NCBI GenBank assembly: GCA_937934135.1
Contig: CALHAW010000011.1
Span: 1 to 59,680 of the forward strand
Direction of reading: 5' to 3'
DNA from: an uncultured Alphaproteobacteria bacterium
GTDB lineage: Bacteria > Pseudomonadota > Alphaproteobacteria > Micavibrionales > Micavibrionaceae
DNA: 59,680 bases
Part shown: in pieces, positions 45,237 to 54,605 of the stretch
Position numbering within the stretch: position 1 is the stretch's first letter
How the letters are laid out: the number at the start of each line of letters is the position of its first letter
Position numbers and translations under genes: made by a program
The notes under the pieces: model-generated
What the model was told of the DNA's origin: nothing
Database searches by the model: none
The model's input: only the letters and a program-made list of their open reading frames with translations

Positions 45237-45755
45237 ATGAAGAATATTATGTGTTTTTTAGGGGTTTTAGCTGTTTTCTTGATAGGAAATGTTGCCGCAT
45301 GGGCGCAATCTTCGACCCTATATAATCCGCCAAATTCATCTTATACAACGGGTGGACCGCTTAATTTAAAGCAAATTTTACAAGGAAATCAGAACGCCGC
45401 AACGGGGGCGAAGAACCAATATTATGGAGGCAGTAATGCCCGTCCCTTTGGGATTGATAATCAGAATTTTTCATTGGGTTTAACGCCACAAGATATTCAA
45501 GCAAGCCGTGCAAGACGCGATGCCGAAGCGCAGCGCAGTGAACGTGAAAATTTAGCGGCGTTGGCGCAATATGATGATGAGTTAGCGGCGTTTCAACGCC
45601 AGCAACAGGCCAATTCACAAGAGCGCGGACAAAGCCAAGGGGTACGCGCAAGCGGCGCTGCGCCGTTCAATACAGGCACAGGGCGGCGTGTTTATAAAAA
45701 AGGGGAGCGGGAGCGTTTTGAAAAGCCACGCCGCGTTTTTAATTCCCTTCAATAG
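45237..45755 (+). CDS. Hypothetical exported protein
   Basis: I do not recognise this protein. The 172 residues begin with a signal peptide (hydrophobic core to about residue 20, cleavage after AWAQ). The mature part is rich in Asn, Gln, Ser and Gly. A charged helical stretch near 85-120 (SRARRDAEAQRSERENLAAL) and a basic C-terminus (KKGERERFEKPRRVF) follow. It is probably periplasmic. A weak AGGA lies before the ATG. Confidence 0.6.
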   Translation: MKNIMCFLGVLAVFLIGNVAAWAQSSTLYNPPNSSYTTGGPLNLKQILQGNQNAATGAKNQYYGGSNARPFGIDNQNFSLGLTPQDIQASRARRDAEAQRSERENLAALAQYDDELAAFQRQQQANSQERGQSQGVRASGAAPFNTGTGRRVYKKGERERFEKPRRVFNSLQ

Positions 45756-45808
45756 CACGTATAACAGAGCCGTTTAGTCCCCTGATATTTCCTGAGATAA
45801 GATTCTAT

Positions 45809-45837
45809 AAAGGCTTGCTTTGAAGGGGTGAGCCTTT
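45809..45837 (+). other. Hairpin before the TauE/SafE gene
   Basis: AAAGGCT and AGCCTTT form a 7-bp stem with a 15-base loop, ending 12 bases before the ATG at 45850, which lacks a clear Shine-Dalgarno. It could influence translation of the permease or end the upstream transcript; no known riboswitch is recognised. Confidence 0.3.
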
Positions 45838-45849
45838 ACATTAAAAGCT

Positions 45850-46686
45850 ATGGAATTATCACTCATCATTGAATGGCTGCCCTTGATTTTATCATTGATG
45901 GGGTTGGCGGCGCTTGCGGGGTTTTTGGCAGGATTATTGGGGATTGGTGGGGGACTGGTTTTAGTCCCCGGTCTGTATTTTATTTTCAATTATTTAGGAT
46001 ATACCGCTGATAATATCATGCATTTGGCGGTAGGGACATCATTGGCGACGATTATTGCGACGGGGTTATCTTCGGCGCGGGCGCATTGGAAGCGCGGTAG
46101 TGTGCGGTTTGATTTGGTGAAGACGATTGGATTGGGTATGGTGATTGGGGTTGTGATGGGAACCTATGTTGCGTCACAAACAACGGGCATGGGGTTGAAG
46201 ATTGTGTTTGCCAGTGCGTTGGTGTTTTTCGCATTTCTTATGCAGGTTAATCCGAAAAAATTTAAAATCTTTAACGATATTCCGCGCCAACCCTGGCCAA
46301 CAATAGCGGGCAGTATTATTGGAACAATTTGTACCTTAATGGGGATTGGCGGAGCGGCGTTGAACGTGCCGTATATGACACTTCATAATGTACCAATCCA
46401 TAAGGCCGTGGGATCATCGTCAGCGTTGGGGTTGTTAATTGCGGTGCCGGGTGTTCTGGGTTTTCTTTTTATTGGTATGGGGCAGGGGGCGGATTTACCC
46501 CCTTATAGTGTGGGATATGTTAATTTATTGGCCCTGGGCATTATTATTCCTGTCACGGTATTTATGGCCCCAGTTGGTGTGAGTGTGGCGCATAAATTTT
46601 CAGTGAAAATTTTAAGACAAGTTTTTAGTGGGTTTCTTATTATTATTGCAATCCGCATGATATTAGAAGTCATTAAAGGCGCATAA
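45850..46686 (+). CDS. TauE/SafE-family permease (putative sulfite/anion exporter)
   Basis: A 278-residue inner-membrane protein with about eight helices. The TauE/SafE motifs appear in both halves: GFLAGLLGIGGGLVLVPGLY (about 22-41) and ICTLMGIGGAALNVPYMTL (about 161-179). Family members move sulfite, sulfoacetate or other organosulfur anions; the substrate here is unknown. It lies 4 bp before the polysaccharide ligase gene and probably shares its transcript. Confidence 0.88.
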   Translation: MELSLIIEWLPLILSLMGLAALAGFLAGLLGIGGGLVLVPGLYFIFNYLGYTADNIMHLAVGTSLATIIATGLSSARAHWKRGSVRFDLVKTIGLGMVIGVVMGTYVASQTTGMGLKIVFASALVFFAFLMQVNPKKFKIFNDIPRQPWPTIAGSIIGTICTLMGIGGAALNVPYMTLHNVPIHKAVGSSSALGLLIAVPGVLGFLFIGMGQGADLPPYSVGYVNLLALGIIIPVTVFMAPVGVSVAHKFSVKILRQVFSGFLIIIAIRMILEVIKGA

Positions 46687-46690
46687 AAAT

Positions 46691-47893
46691 ATGCAGCGTT
46701 TATTTGCAGATTATAGACTCTGCTTTTTTACAGGGGCGTTGGTGATTTATGCGCTTATTGGTGCGCCCACGGCGGATCACCCCGCAGGCGCGGAAATTAT
46801 TATGGGTGTTTTGTTGTTTTTGGGGATGGGTGTTTCTGCCTTTGTCAGGCCGTTTCAATTTACACAAAAACCCACCAATTCACATTGGTTTATGGCGGCG
46901 CAAGTCTTATTGGTGGTGGGGTTATGTTTACCGTTAGCGCGCGGGGTTTTTTTTGAATATAGACATACGGATATTGCACGCGATTTAATTGGATTTTTAT
47001 TTCTTATTTTACCTGTGTTTATTGCGCCGTTTTTAGAAAAGAAAGAAGGCCATAAGATGTTAACTATCCTGTGCCTTTTGATTGGTTTTGCGTTTGGGCT
47101 GCGGACGTTATTTCCCGATAATATTTTTAATATTCGGGGGAATGAATTGCTGTACTTGGCGAACTCCCCGCTTATATTATTTACGGCGATTTATGCGTTG
47201 GGATGGGGCGGGCAAAAATTATTTGAAAAATTCACCATGCGTCATGTTGTGATTGCGGCATTTGCAGTGTTAGGGGTTATTATTTGTTTGGCGGCGATGA
47301 TGCAAGATATTCGCCGTGCGACCTTTGCCGCCGTTATGATCAGCCTTTTGATATTTTTAGTGTTGGGATTTATCAAGGCGCCGTTCAAGATGGTTTTTCC
47401 TGCCTGTATTATGGGGGCGGTATTTTGCGTATTTTACCAAGATATTTTGAGCCTGATGAATGAAGTGAGCCTGAAAACATCACAAGTAGGCATGAATATG
47501 CGTATACAAGAGTGGCAGGCCGTGTGGCAGGTTATGAGTAGCGATAGTGTTTCTATGATATTGGGCAAGGGATGGGGCGCGTCCTTTGCGTCCCCCGCGG
47601 TGGGTGGATTTCCCGTAACATTTACCCATAGTCTGTTAAGCGCCATGATGTTAAAGGCGGGGTTGATTGGGTTGTTATTATGTTTGTTTTATTTGTTTTT
47701 TGTGTTTGAAAAACTGCGCCGTCTAGTTTTTAGTGAGCCTGTAGCCGCGATAGCGCTGTTTTGGCCTTTGATGATCGCGGTTTTATTTTATGCATCGTAT
47801 AAATCTTTGGATTTTGGGTTGTTATTGACGTTAATTTTAATTTGGAGTTCTAGGAATAGAACGAAAGAGCCGAGACCATCTGACCCGTTATGA
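46691..47893 (+). CDS. O-antigen ligase / polysaccharide polymerase-like membrane protein (Wzy_C-like)
   Basis: The 400 residues have about 11 hydrophobic helices. A large loop near residues 255-310 contains MNMRIQEWQAVWQVM and KGWGASFASPAVGGFP, then HSLLSAMMLKAGL. That is the layout of the O-antigen ligase/Wzy_C family, in which conserved loop residues join or polymerise glycan repeats in the periplasm. Ligase and polymerase cannot be told apart by eye. The stop overlaps the next gene (ATGA). Confidence 0.75.
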   Translation: MQRLFADYRLCFFTGALVIYALIGAPTADHPAGAEIIMGVLLFLGMGVSAFVRPFQFTQKPTNSHWFMAAQVLLVVGLCLPLARGVFFEYRHTDIARDLIGFLFLILPVFIAPFLEKKEGHKMLTILCLLIGFAFGLRTLFPDNIFNIRGNELLYLANSPLILFTAIYALGWGGQKLFEKFTMRHVVIAAFAVLGVIICLAAMMQDIRRATFAAVMISLLIFLVLGFIKAPFKMVFPACIMGAVFCVFYQDILSLMNEVSLKTSQVGMNMRIQEWQAVWQVMSSDSVSMILGKGWGASFASPAVGGFPVTFTHSLLSAMMLKAGLIGLLLCLFYLFFVFEKLRRLVFSEPVAAIALFWPLMIAVLFYASYKSLDFGLLLTLILIWSSRNRTKEPRPSDPL

Positions 47894-49119
47894 GTAAACC
47901 TTCTGTTTTAATGATCAACCGTACATATCCGCCTATTCATGGCGCAACAGGGCGCATGATGCAAGATTTAGCCGTGGCACTGGAAAAAAGTGGCTGGTTG
48001 GTTTCTGTGTTAACCACAGGTGAAACAACAGAAAATAGAATGGAAAAGGGCGTGACGATACATTGTTTGAAAGAACGCCATCATCACCCATCCCTTATTG
48101 GTTTTTTGTTTTTATGGGGACGGTTTTTTTTAAAGGCCAAAGCGTTACCGCGATATGATTTAGTGATTACGATGACAGATCCGCCATTATTATCGGTATT
48201 GGGATCGATGATTGCGCGGCGGAAAAAATCAACGCATATTCATTGGTCGCAGGATGTGTATCCTGATTTATGCCGTCCTTTGGGTTTTCATCTGCCGCAT
48301 TTTATTGAAAGACGTTTGTTGAAAATATCACGGCGGGCAATGAATAATGCATATCGTGTGGTGACCATTGGGCAATGTATGTCAAAGCGGTTAACGCAGA
48401 CGGGGGTTGTGCCTGCGAAGGTGACGGTTATTCCGAATTGGGCGGATTTGGAGGTTGTTGCGCCGTTACAAGGCAAGCCATATGATTATGCCAGCCGTGA
48501 AGTGCGTGGGCGTGCCAAAAAACCAGAAGAGATGTTCCGTGATGAATCACCGAAATTTCGGGTGCTTTATGCGGGCAGTATTGGGCGCGCGCATCCGATG
48601 AAATCCGTGATCGCGGCGGCAGAATTATTGCGTGATAATGAAGAGATAGAGTTTGTTTTTGTCGGCGACCCGGTATCCCATGCGCGGTTGATGCGGGAAA
48701 AAGGGAAACGGGGGTTAGAAAATATTAAATTTATGCCCTATCAGCCGATTGAATTATTACGCGGCGTGATGGAAAGTGGTGATGTACATTTGGTCACCAT
48801 GCGTAGTAATGTTGGTGGCATGTTGGTCCCGTGCAAGTTTTATTCTGGCTTAACTGTTGGGCGGCCAACCATTTTTGTAGGGCCAGAAAATACAGAAATT
48901 TCTGATGTGATTGAACATTATAATGCCGGCGCGGTGATATCACCTGATGATGATGGAAAGGCATTGGCCGACATGATTTATGGGTATCGCATGGATGGTG
49001 ATGCGTGGTTTACAGCGCAAGAAGGCGCGTTGCGCGCCGCGCAGGCGTTTCATCCCAATCAATCATTAAATAAATGGGTGGAGTTGGTTGAAAAAGCGCG
49101 CTTTATGGGGAGACGATAA
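47890..49119 (+). CDS. Glycosyltransferase family 4 (GT-B fold)
   Basis: The 409 residues have the N-terminal GT4 pattern (YPPIHGATGRMMQDLAVALE), a donor-domain start RVLYAGSIGRAHPM (about 230), VFVGDP and a late VGRPTIFVGPENTEI. It adds a sugar to a lipid-linked glycan at the cytoplasmic face. The layout resembles WbuB-type transferases; donor and acceptor are unknown. It is translationally coupled to the upstream ligase/polymerase gene. Confidence 0.88.
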   Translation: MSKPSVLMINRTYPPIHGATGRMMQDLAVALEKSGWLVSVLTTGETTENRMEKGVTIHCLKERHHHPSLIGFLFLWGRFFLKAKALPRYDLVITMTDPPLLSVLGSMIARRKKSTHIHWSQDVYPDLCRPLGFHLPHFIERRLLKISRRAMNNAYRVVTIGQCMSKRLTQTGVVPAKVTVIPNWADLEVVAPLQGKPYDYASREVRGRAKKPEEMFRDESPKFRVLYAGSIGRAHPMKSVIAAAELLRDNEEIEFVFVGDPVSHARLMREKGKRGLENIKFMPYQPIELLRGVMESGDVHLVTMRSNVGGMLVPCKFYSGLTVGRPTIFVGPENTEISDVIEHYNAGAVISPDDDGKALADMIYGYRMDGDAWFTAQEGALRAAQAFHPNQSLNKWVELVEKARFMGRR

Positions 49120-49155
49120 AACGTCAATGTTGATAAGCGCTTATATAAAGGGAAA

Positions 49156-49983
49156 ATGAGCATGGATAAAGAAATGAGTTTACGGGAGGTTGTGAATCTA
49201 ATTTGGCAAGCGAAGGTAGCTGTTTGCCTTGGTTTAATTATGGGGTTGGTTTGCGCGTTTTTATTCCTTTATTTTGTGACACCTAAATATAAAGCAGTGA
49301 TGATTATTGCCCCTGCGGATGGATATGCGTTGGGGGATTATGCTTCTACGGTGGAGCATGACCAGATTGCGGCCTTGCCATTTTGGCGCCCCAAAAGTAG
49401 TGAGGGTGCATCGCCTGATTTTTACCGATTTGTACATACGTTGCGCGGGCCATCGGCATCAAAAATTTTATTACAAGATGAAGGGGTAATGACGCGAATT
49501 AATCAAAGTGAGAATAGCGAGATTAAGTCCCCTGAAGAGTTGGCGGTTTATCTGGCAAAATCTGTACGGATTGATCCGATGGGGGCGACGCCGCTTAGAA
49601 AAATTACATACCATCATTCTAATCAAGAATTTGCGGCGGCGATGTTGCGTAAGCTTCATTTGGTTGCGGATCAGATGATCCGTCGTGATCGCCGGCAACA
49701 ATCCCAAAGCCGTATTGAATATCTGCAAAACATGTTGAAAAAAACAATTAACCCAGATCACCGTAAAGGGATTACAAATTTATTAATGCAGCAAGAACAT
49801 ATCCAGATGTTGGCCAATTTAAATGAAGCCTATTCTGCGATTATTGTTGAACCAGCGAGCGCCAGTCCAAAGCCAACATGGCCAAACCCGTTATTTAGTT
49901 ATTTGGTCGGGGCATTTATTGGCATGGTGATGGGGTTTGTTTTTTTCCCAATGCGTGCCAGCTCTATCAAGGAATCGCGCTAG
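49156..49983 (+). CDS. Wzz-like polysaccharide chain-length determinant
   Basis: The 275 residues have membrane helices near 18-38 and 245-265 flanking a periplasmic domain with coiled-coil character (RRDRRQQSQSRIEYLQNMLK, about 175-194). A Pro-rich motif precedes the second helix (ASPKPTWPNP). This is the two-helix Wzz plan without the cytoplasmic tyrosine-kinase domain of Wzc. It would set glycan chain length with the polymerase upstream. AAGGGAAA precedes the ATG. Confidence 0.8.
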   Translation: MSMDKEMSLREVVNLIWQAKVAVCLGLIMGLVCAFLFLYFVTPKYKAVMIIAPADGYALGDYASTVEHDQIAALPFWRPKSSEGASPDFYRFVHTLRGPSASKILLQDEGVMTRINQSENSEIKSPEELAVYLAKSVRIDPMGATPLRKITYHHSNQEFAAAMLRKLHLVADQMIRRDRRQQSQSRIEYLQNMLKKTINPDHRKGITNLLMQQEHIQMLANLNEAYSAIIVEPASASPKPTWPNPLFSYLVGAFIGMVMGFVFFPMRASSIKESR

Positions 49984-49996
49984 GCATGATGGCGAC

Positions 49997-50818
49997 ATGA
50001 TGAAGGTTTCGATTCTTATTACGACTTTAAACGAAGAAGCGCGGTTGCGCCGTTGTTTAGAGGCGCTTCAAGAGTTTGACGATATTATTGTGATTGATAG
50101 TGGTAGCCACGACAAAACTGTGGAGATTGCCGCGCAATGCGGGGCGTGGGTTGCGGATTTTAAATGGAATGGGACATATCCCAAAAAACGACAATATTGT
50201 TTAGAAAATTTAAATATCAAGCATGATTATGTTTTCTTTGTTGATGCGGATGAGATTGTCACGCCAGCATTAAGTGAAGAAATTAAAAATCTGGATTTCA
50301 GGGCGGCGGGGTATTTTGTGCGAGGGCAATATGTTTGGAACGGGTGCGTGTTAAAACATGGTATGGGCAATAATAAATTGGCATTGTTTAACCGTCATAA
50401 AATAGAGTTCCCCGTGATTGATGATTTAGATATTGAGGGCATGGGCGAGATAGAGGGGCATTATCAACCTGTTTTAAAAGCGGTGTATGCGCATGAAAAA
50501 ATTGAGCAATTAAACAGCGCCCTTATCCATGATGCTTATGATGGGTGGGAAGAACGCCACCAGCGTTATGCCCGGTGGGAGGCGGCGATGATTAAGCGCG
50601 GCGCATACCCCAAAGACCCCAATGCGGTGCGGCAGATTTTAAAGCAGATATTTAGACGCATGCCGTTGCGTGGTGTGATGGCGTTTTGTCATTGTTATTT
50701 CTTTAAGGCCGGATTTTTAGAGGGGCGCGATGGTTTTGATTTTGCGCGTTCGCGGATGCGATATTATCATATGGTTTCATGTTTTATGAAGCACGCTTCA
50801 ACAGCCAATATAGTTTAG
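49997..50818 (+). CDS. Glycosyltransferase family 2 (WaaE/KdtX-like)
   Basis: The start at 49997 (MMKVSILITTLNEE) avoids an N-terminal extension that runs into the Wzz-like gene. The 273 residues have the GT-A features SILITTLNEEARLRRCLEAL, DIIVIDSGSHDKT and the DxD-type VDADE (about 92-96). The length and tail match the WaaE/KdtX group, which adds glucose to the lipopolysaccharide core. Here the polysaccharide context makes another acceptor equally possible. Its end overlaps the convergent GT2 gene by 35 bp. Confidence 0.87.
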   Translation: MMKVSILITTLNEEARLRRCLEALQEFDDIIVIDSGSHDKTVEIAAQCGAWVADFKWNGTYPKKRQYCLENLNIKHDYVFFVDADEIVTPALSEEIKNLDFRAAGYFVRGQYVWNGCVLKHGMGNNKLALFNRHKIEFPVIDDLDIEGMGEIEGHYQPVLKAVYAHEKIEQLNSALIHDAYDGWEERHQRYARWEAAMIKRGAYPKDPNAVRQILKQIFRRMPLRGVMAFCHCYFFKAGFLEGRDGFDFARSRMRYYHMVSCFMKHASTANIV

Positions 50819-51515
50819 GGGCAAAATGCCTGAGCTGGTATAGGGCGGTTTGCGCGCCGTAGATCATTATATTTTCAAATTGTGGGACGTTATAGGCCTT
50901 ACGGATTTTAAATTGTTCTTTGCGTCCTTGTGTTACGTTTTGTTGTGAAATGCCGCCTGTTTCAAATAAGCAAATTGGCTTTGGAATATAGGAAATGTGA
51001 GGAGCGTTCATCACAACGCGCCGCGTTAGATCATAATCTGCGGCAATGGTATAGCGTGTATCATAGTGTGCGATGGGTGCTTTGTAGATCATGCTTTGAT
51101 GATGTGTGATCATGCCGTGATTTATTTTAAGGTGGGAGCGTGCCTTTTTATAGTTTTTATCTTCAAGCGCATCGCCATATATAAAGTCAGGATCATGCCG
51201 TGCATATTTTTGGATGAGGGCGAGTGTGCCGCAGGTGGCAAAACAATCGCCAGCATTCATGAAAATAAGATATGCCCCATGGGCGCGGGCAATCCCTTTA
51301 TTCATGGCATCGTAAATTCCGGTATCAGGTTCACTGATCCAGTGAGCGTTTTTATCATGGAGGAAATCAGGCGTACCGTCATTGGATGCGCCATCAATGA
51401 CAATCCATTCATAATCTGTGCAAGTTTGGCAGAGGATAGATTTATGGGTTTTTTGTAGGCCAATAAGGTTATTACGCGTGACGGTAATAATGGAAAAGAG
51501 GGGGTTAGTTGTCAT
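50784..51515 (-). CDS. Glycosyltransferase family 2 (WcaA-like, short)
   Basis: The start at 51515 (MTTNPLFSIITVTRNN) gives 243 residues; a longer frame runs into the export gene. GT-A features are FSIITVTRNN, EWIVIDGASNDGT, the acceptor-site motif SEPDTGIYDAMNKGI and MNAGDCFATCGT. This pattern is seen in colanic-acid type WcaE/A transferases. It overlaps the Wza-like gene by 11 bp in the same direction, so the two are coupled. Confidence 0.88.
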   Translation of the reverse strand: MTTNPLFSIITVTRNNLIGLQKTHKSILCQTCTDYEWIVIDGASNDGTPDFLHDKNAHWISEPDTGIYDAMNKGIARAHGAYLIFMNAGDCFATCGTLALIQKYARHDPDFIYGDALEDKNYKKARSHLKINHGMITHHQSMIYKAPIAHYDTRYTIAADYDLTRRVVMNAPHISYIPKPICLFETGGISQQNVTQGRKEQFKIRKAYNVPQFENIMIYGAQTALYQLRHFAPKLYWLLKRAS

Positions 51516-53931
51516 CACCAATCGCTTCGACATAAAGGCCAGAGATAGCGAGGTTGGCAAGAACCTGACTGATCCGTTCGGCGCTTTCGATGAAATCAAA
51601 GGGTTTGGGATCACGCGGCACAATAATAGTAGAGCCGGGGGGAATAAAGTTTGGAGTGTGATTCCACATGCTGACGCTTAAGGGTTGGGCGCTGCCGTCT
51701 GGATAGACAACAAAGGTGCGGTCTTTATCGGCGTAGTAGGTCGTGCCGCCTGCTTCGCGGATATAATCTTTTGGGTCTTTGCCGCGTCTAAATTGAAGGG
51801 CGGCGGGGGAGAGGACTTCGCCCGCAACGCGCACCGTTAAGGGACGTTTAGGGATAAAAATACGATCCCCTGTTTCAAGGAGGATGTCTTGTTCAGGATC
51901 AACTGTGAGCGAGGCGGGGTCTGCTTCAACGGTGATACGTCCTACGGCCTGTGCGGATTTTAGGCGGGTGATTAGGTTTTCCATGGTTTGGATTTGGTCT
52001 GTATTGGGGCGTTTATCGTCATCGCGTTGTTGAAGACTGGCGGCGAGCTTAAGAGAGAGGTCTTGCGCTTGTGCTTTATAACGGCGTTCTTCGCGGATGC
52101 GTTCAGAAGCGCGGCTGAAGATTGCGCCATCAGGATACGCGTGATCCAAAAGGCCACCGGCGCGGGCAACCAATTTTGACATGGTGTCACCAGCCATTAG
52201 ATCATAGCGTCCGGGATGTTTGACTTCACCGATGATCATAACGCTTTGATCCATGATTTTATGAAATTTTTGATTGGCGCGCACGGTGTCACCGGGGGTT
52301 AAGATGATATCAAGTGGGTTTGTTGTCTCAAGATTAAGGGTTCTGCGTCCTGATGTGCGGTTGCTGACTTCGATGCTTTGTTTATTGGCTTCAAGCGATA
52401 GGCCGCCTGCAACGGCGAGGATGTTTTCTAGGCTGGTATTTGCCGTAGCGGGGTAGGAGCCTGTTTGGCGTACTGCGCCGCGGACAAAGATGCTGCGTTC
52501 TTTTAAGAAAGCCGCGAGGACGGGGTCATCAATAAGGTCATCATTATTGTTTTGTATGGTTGTTACAGTGGAGGCTTCGTGGAGAAGCGTGTTGTTATTT
52601 TCTAAGGCATGGATTTGTTTGGTGGAAAAAAGATGGACTTTGTCACCATCTTGTAATGGTTGATCAAATTTTTCATGGAGGACTTGGTAGGGAGAAAAAG
52701 CGATTAGTTTTTTGGTGAGTTGCTTTGCATCGCGGCGTTCAATCACGCCAATAAGGGGATAGATATCTTTACCCAATATTTTTTCATCATGAATAAGAGC
52801 GGATAATGTGCGTTTTTTATTAAAGTCATGCGCGCCTGGCTGGCGGGTTTGACCGACCAGCTGCACTTCACTGGCTTTTTTCTGTTCGCTTTGGGCAACA
52901 TTAAGAATCGCGCCATCGCCGAAAATACGGTCTTGTTGATTGGTGATGTTTTGGACGGTTTCTTCGCCATTATTGGTGTTTTCTAATTTAATGAAGCGGT
53001 TTTGCCCCGGTGTGAGCAAGCCGCCTGCAAGGTTGAGTGCTTGGTGGAGGCTTATTTTCTCTCCTTGGCGAATCTCATAAATACCTGCGCGTTTTACGCT
53101 GCCTGTTACGGCGAGGGTGGGGCCGATAGGAGGGATAATGAGGCGATCGCCATCTTGGAGGAGCATATCGGCCTTTCCCCCGTTTGACATTATGAGTTGG
53201 TAGAGGTCAATTAAGGTGCTGCGCCCTTTGCGTATTAATTTAATTTGGCGCAGGCTGCCGTTTTTTTGAACGCCGCCTGCGGCGATGATTGCATCAAGGG
53301 TAGTGTGAAAGCCGGTCATGTTTTTACGCCCTGGTTTATTCACGTTCCCCACAACTAAAACACCAATTTGGCGAATAGCGGCCAAAGACACATAAATTTC
53401 AGTGTTGTGGAGGCTTTTGATTTCTTCGCGCAAGGTATCCTGAACGGCGTTGATTGTTTTGCCACTGACGAGGAGAGGAGGGAGGTCTTCGACAATAAGT
53501 TGCCCTTGATTATTGACTATGATGTCTTGGCGTAAATTTACTTGACCGCGTAGGATAACGCGTAGCGTGTCACCTGCGCTGAGGGTGTAGTTATTTTGGG
53601 TAGCGCCTGCGGGGATGGAGTGATCAAGCGTGTCATTGGTATCAAATAAGTCATAGCCAAATTGTTCTAGTTGGTCGATGATCCGTTCAGAGTAGAGAAT
53701 TTCTAATGTTGATGTGTGTTTAATTGATTGATGTGTGTTGGTTTTTCTTTTTGACGTTTGCGTGGGTGTTTGCGCGGTGATATTTTCAAGATCAGCGAGG
53801 GAAAGAGGTTTGGGGTTTAAGGGTGTGTATTGATTATTCGTGAAGGGCGCGGTAGCAAAATTCCCATCATTGGCGTGTGCCATGAAAGGAAGTGTCAGTA
53901 CGAAAATAAAAAACCATGCGGAACGCATCAT
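51505..53931 (-). CDS. Polysaccharide export protein, Wza-like, with multiple SLBB domains
   Basis: The start at 53931 (MMRSAWFFIFVLTLPF) gives a signal peptide cleaved after AHA. The 808 residues contain a poly-export domain (SAGDTLRVILRGQV, about 122-135) and repeated SLBB beta-grasp units (LVVGNVNKPGRKN, GSVKRAGIYEIRQGE, VRGAVRQTGSYPATA, MIIGEVKHPGRYDLM, VAGEVLSPAALQF). There are about five to seven SLBB units, more than in Wza, so the periplasmic tube is longer. No lipobox is seen. It exports the polysaccharide made by the neighbouring genes. Confidence 0.88.
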   Translation of the reverse strand: MMRSAWFFIFVLTLPFMAHANDGNFATAPFTNNQYTPLNPKPLSLADLENITAQTPTQTSKRKTNTHQSIKHTSTLEILYSERIIDQLEQFGYDLFDTNDTLDHSIPAGATQNNYTLSAGDTLRVILRGQVNLRQDIIVNNQGQLIVEDLPPLLVSGKTINAVQDTLREEIKSLHNTEIYVSLAAIRQIGVLVVGNVNKPGRKNMTGFHTTLDAIIAAGGVQKNGSLRQIKLIRKGRSTLIDLYQLIMSNGGKADMLLQDGDRLIIPPIGPTLAVTGSVKRAGIYEIRQGEKISLHQALNLAGGLLTPGQNRFIKLENTNNGEETVQNITNQQDRIFGDGAILNVAQSEQKKASEVQLVGQTRQPGAHDFNKKRTLSALIHDEKILGKDIYPLIGVIERRDAKQLTKKLIAFSPYQVLHEKFDQPLQDGDKVHLFSTKQIHALENNNTLLHEASTVTTIQNNNDDLIDDPVLAAFLKERSIFVRGAVRQTGSYPATANTSLENILAVAGGLSLEANKQSIEVSNRTSGRRTLNLETTNPLDIILTPGDTVRANQKFHKIMDQSVMIIGEVKHPGRYDLMAGDTMSKLVARAGGLLDHAYPDGAIFSRASERIREERRYKAQAQDLSLKLAASLQQRDDDKRPNTDQIQTMENLITRLKSAQAVGRITVEADPASLTVDPEQDILLETGDRIFIPKRPLTVRVAGEVLSPAALQFRRGKDPKDYIREAGGTTYYADKDRTFVVYPDGSAQPLSVSMWNHTPNFIPPGSTIIVPRDPKPFDFIESAERISQVLANLAISGLYVEAIGDDN

Positions 53932-54038
53932 AGATTGCCTAATTTTGATTTTAAAATTATACGCTTGTATGTGAAGGGTGTGAAATTTTAACTTTTCTGT
54001 CTCTTGTACTATCCCCATCTATCTTTTAAGTTTGGTTT

Positions 54039-54476
54039 ATGACTGTACATATTATTAAGCTTGTCGTGGGAGTGAATGATTTGGAAGATTTTTTCCAGTT
54101 ACAAGAATCATCCTGTTTTGATTATCACGGAATGTCTGCAAATGCCTGTAACACCCGATATAAGCCGAAACAGGCGGATGAAATTTTGCAAACGGGCGGG
54201 TCGCTTTATCGTGTTATTAAGAATCGAATCGTCTGCCGGCAGAAAATTATTGGTTTTGAACAAATAGAAACTCCCGATAAAGGCACGCAATGCGCCATTA
54301 TCGTTGAGAAACCGATTATTCAAACCATTGTGAAGCCGCGGCGTCCTTTTCAAGGATGGCGGTACTTTAAGCCGGCTGATGCCCCGAAAGATCGCGGTAT
54401 TTATTTAGGGGATGGCGAAATGGAAGATATCCCCCCCGAAATGGAAAACGAGCTGAAAGAGGCGGGATTGTTGTGA
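54039..54476 (+). CDS. DUF1489 family protein
   Basis: The 145-residue soluble protein matches the alphaproteobacterial DUF1489 family in length and pattern (IKLVVGVNDLEDFFQLQ at the start, GGSLYRVIKNRIVCRQKIIG and PFQGWRYFKPADAPKD). The function is unknown. It is divergent from the polysaccharide export gene and stands alone. Confidence 0.85.
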   Translation: MTVHIIKLVVGVNDLEDFFQLQESSCFDYHGMSANACNTRYKPKQADEILQTGGSLYRVIKNRIVCRQKIIGFEQIETPDKGTQCAIIVEKPIIQTIVKPRRPFQGWRYFKPADAPKDRGIYLGDGEMEDIPPEMENELKEAGLL

Positions 54477-54605
54477 TTTTCTGAATTTTAGAGAATTAAA
54501 CTGAATAATCTGTGGTTAAATCATAAAAAACACTCATCAGCCATGCTATTTATGCATATATTTATCCATAATTAGATTAATTTATGTGTTTATGGGGAGT
54601 TTTGA

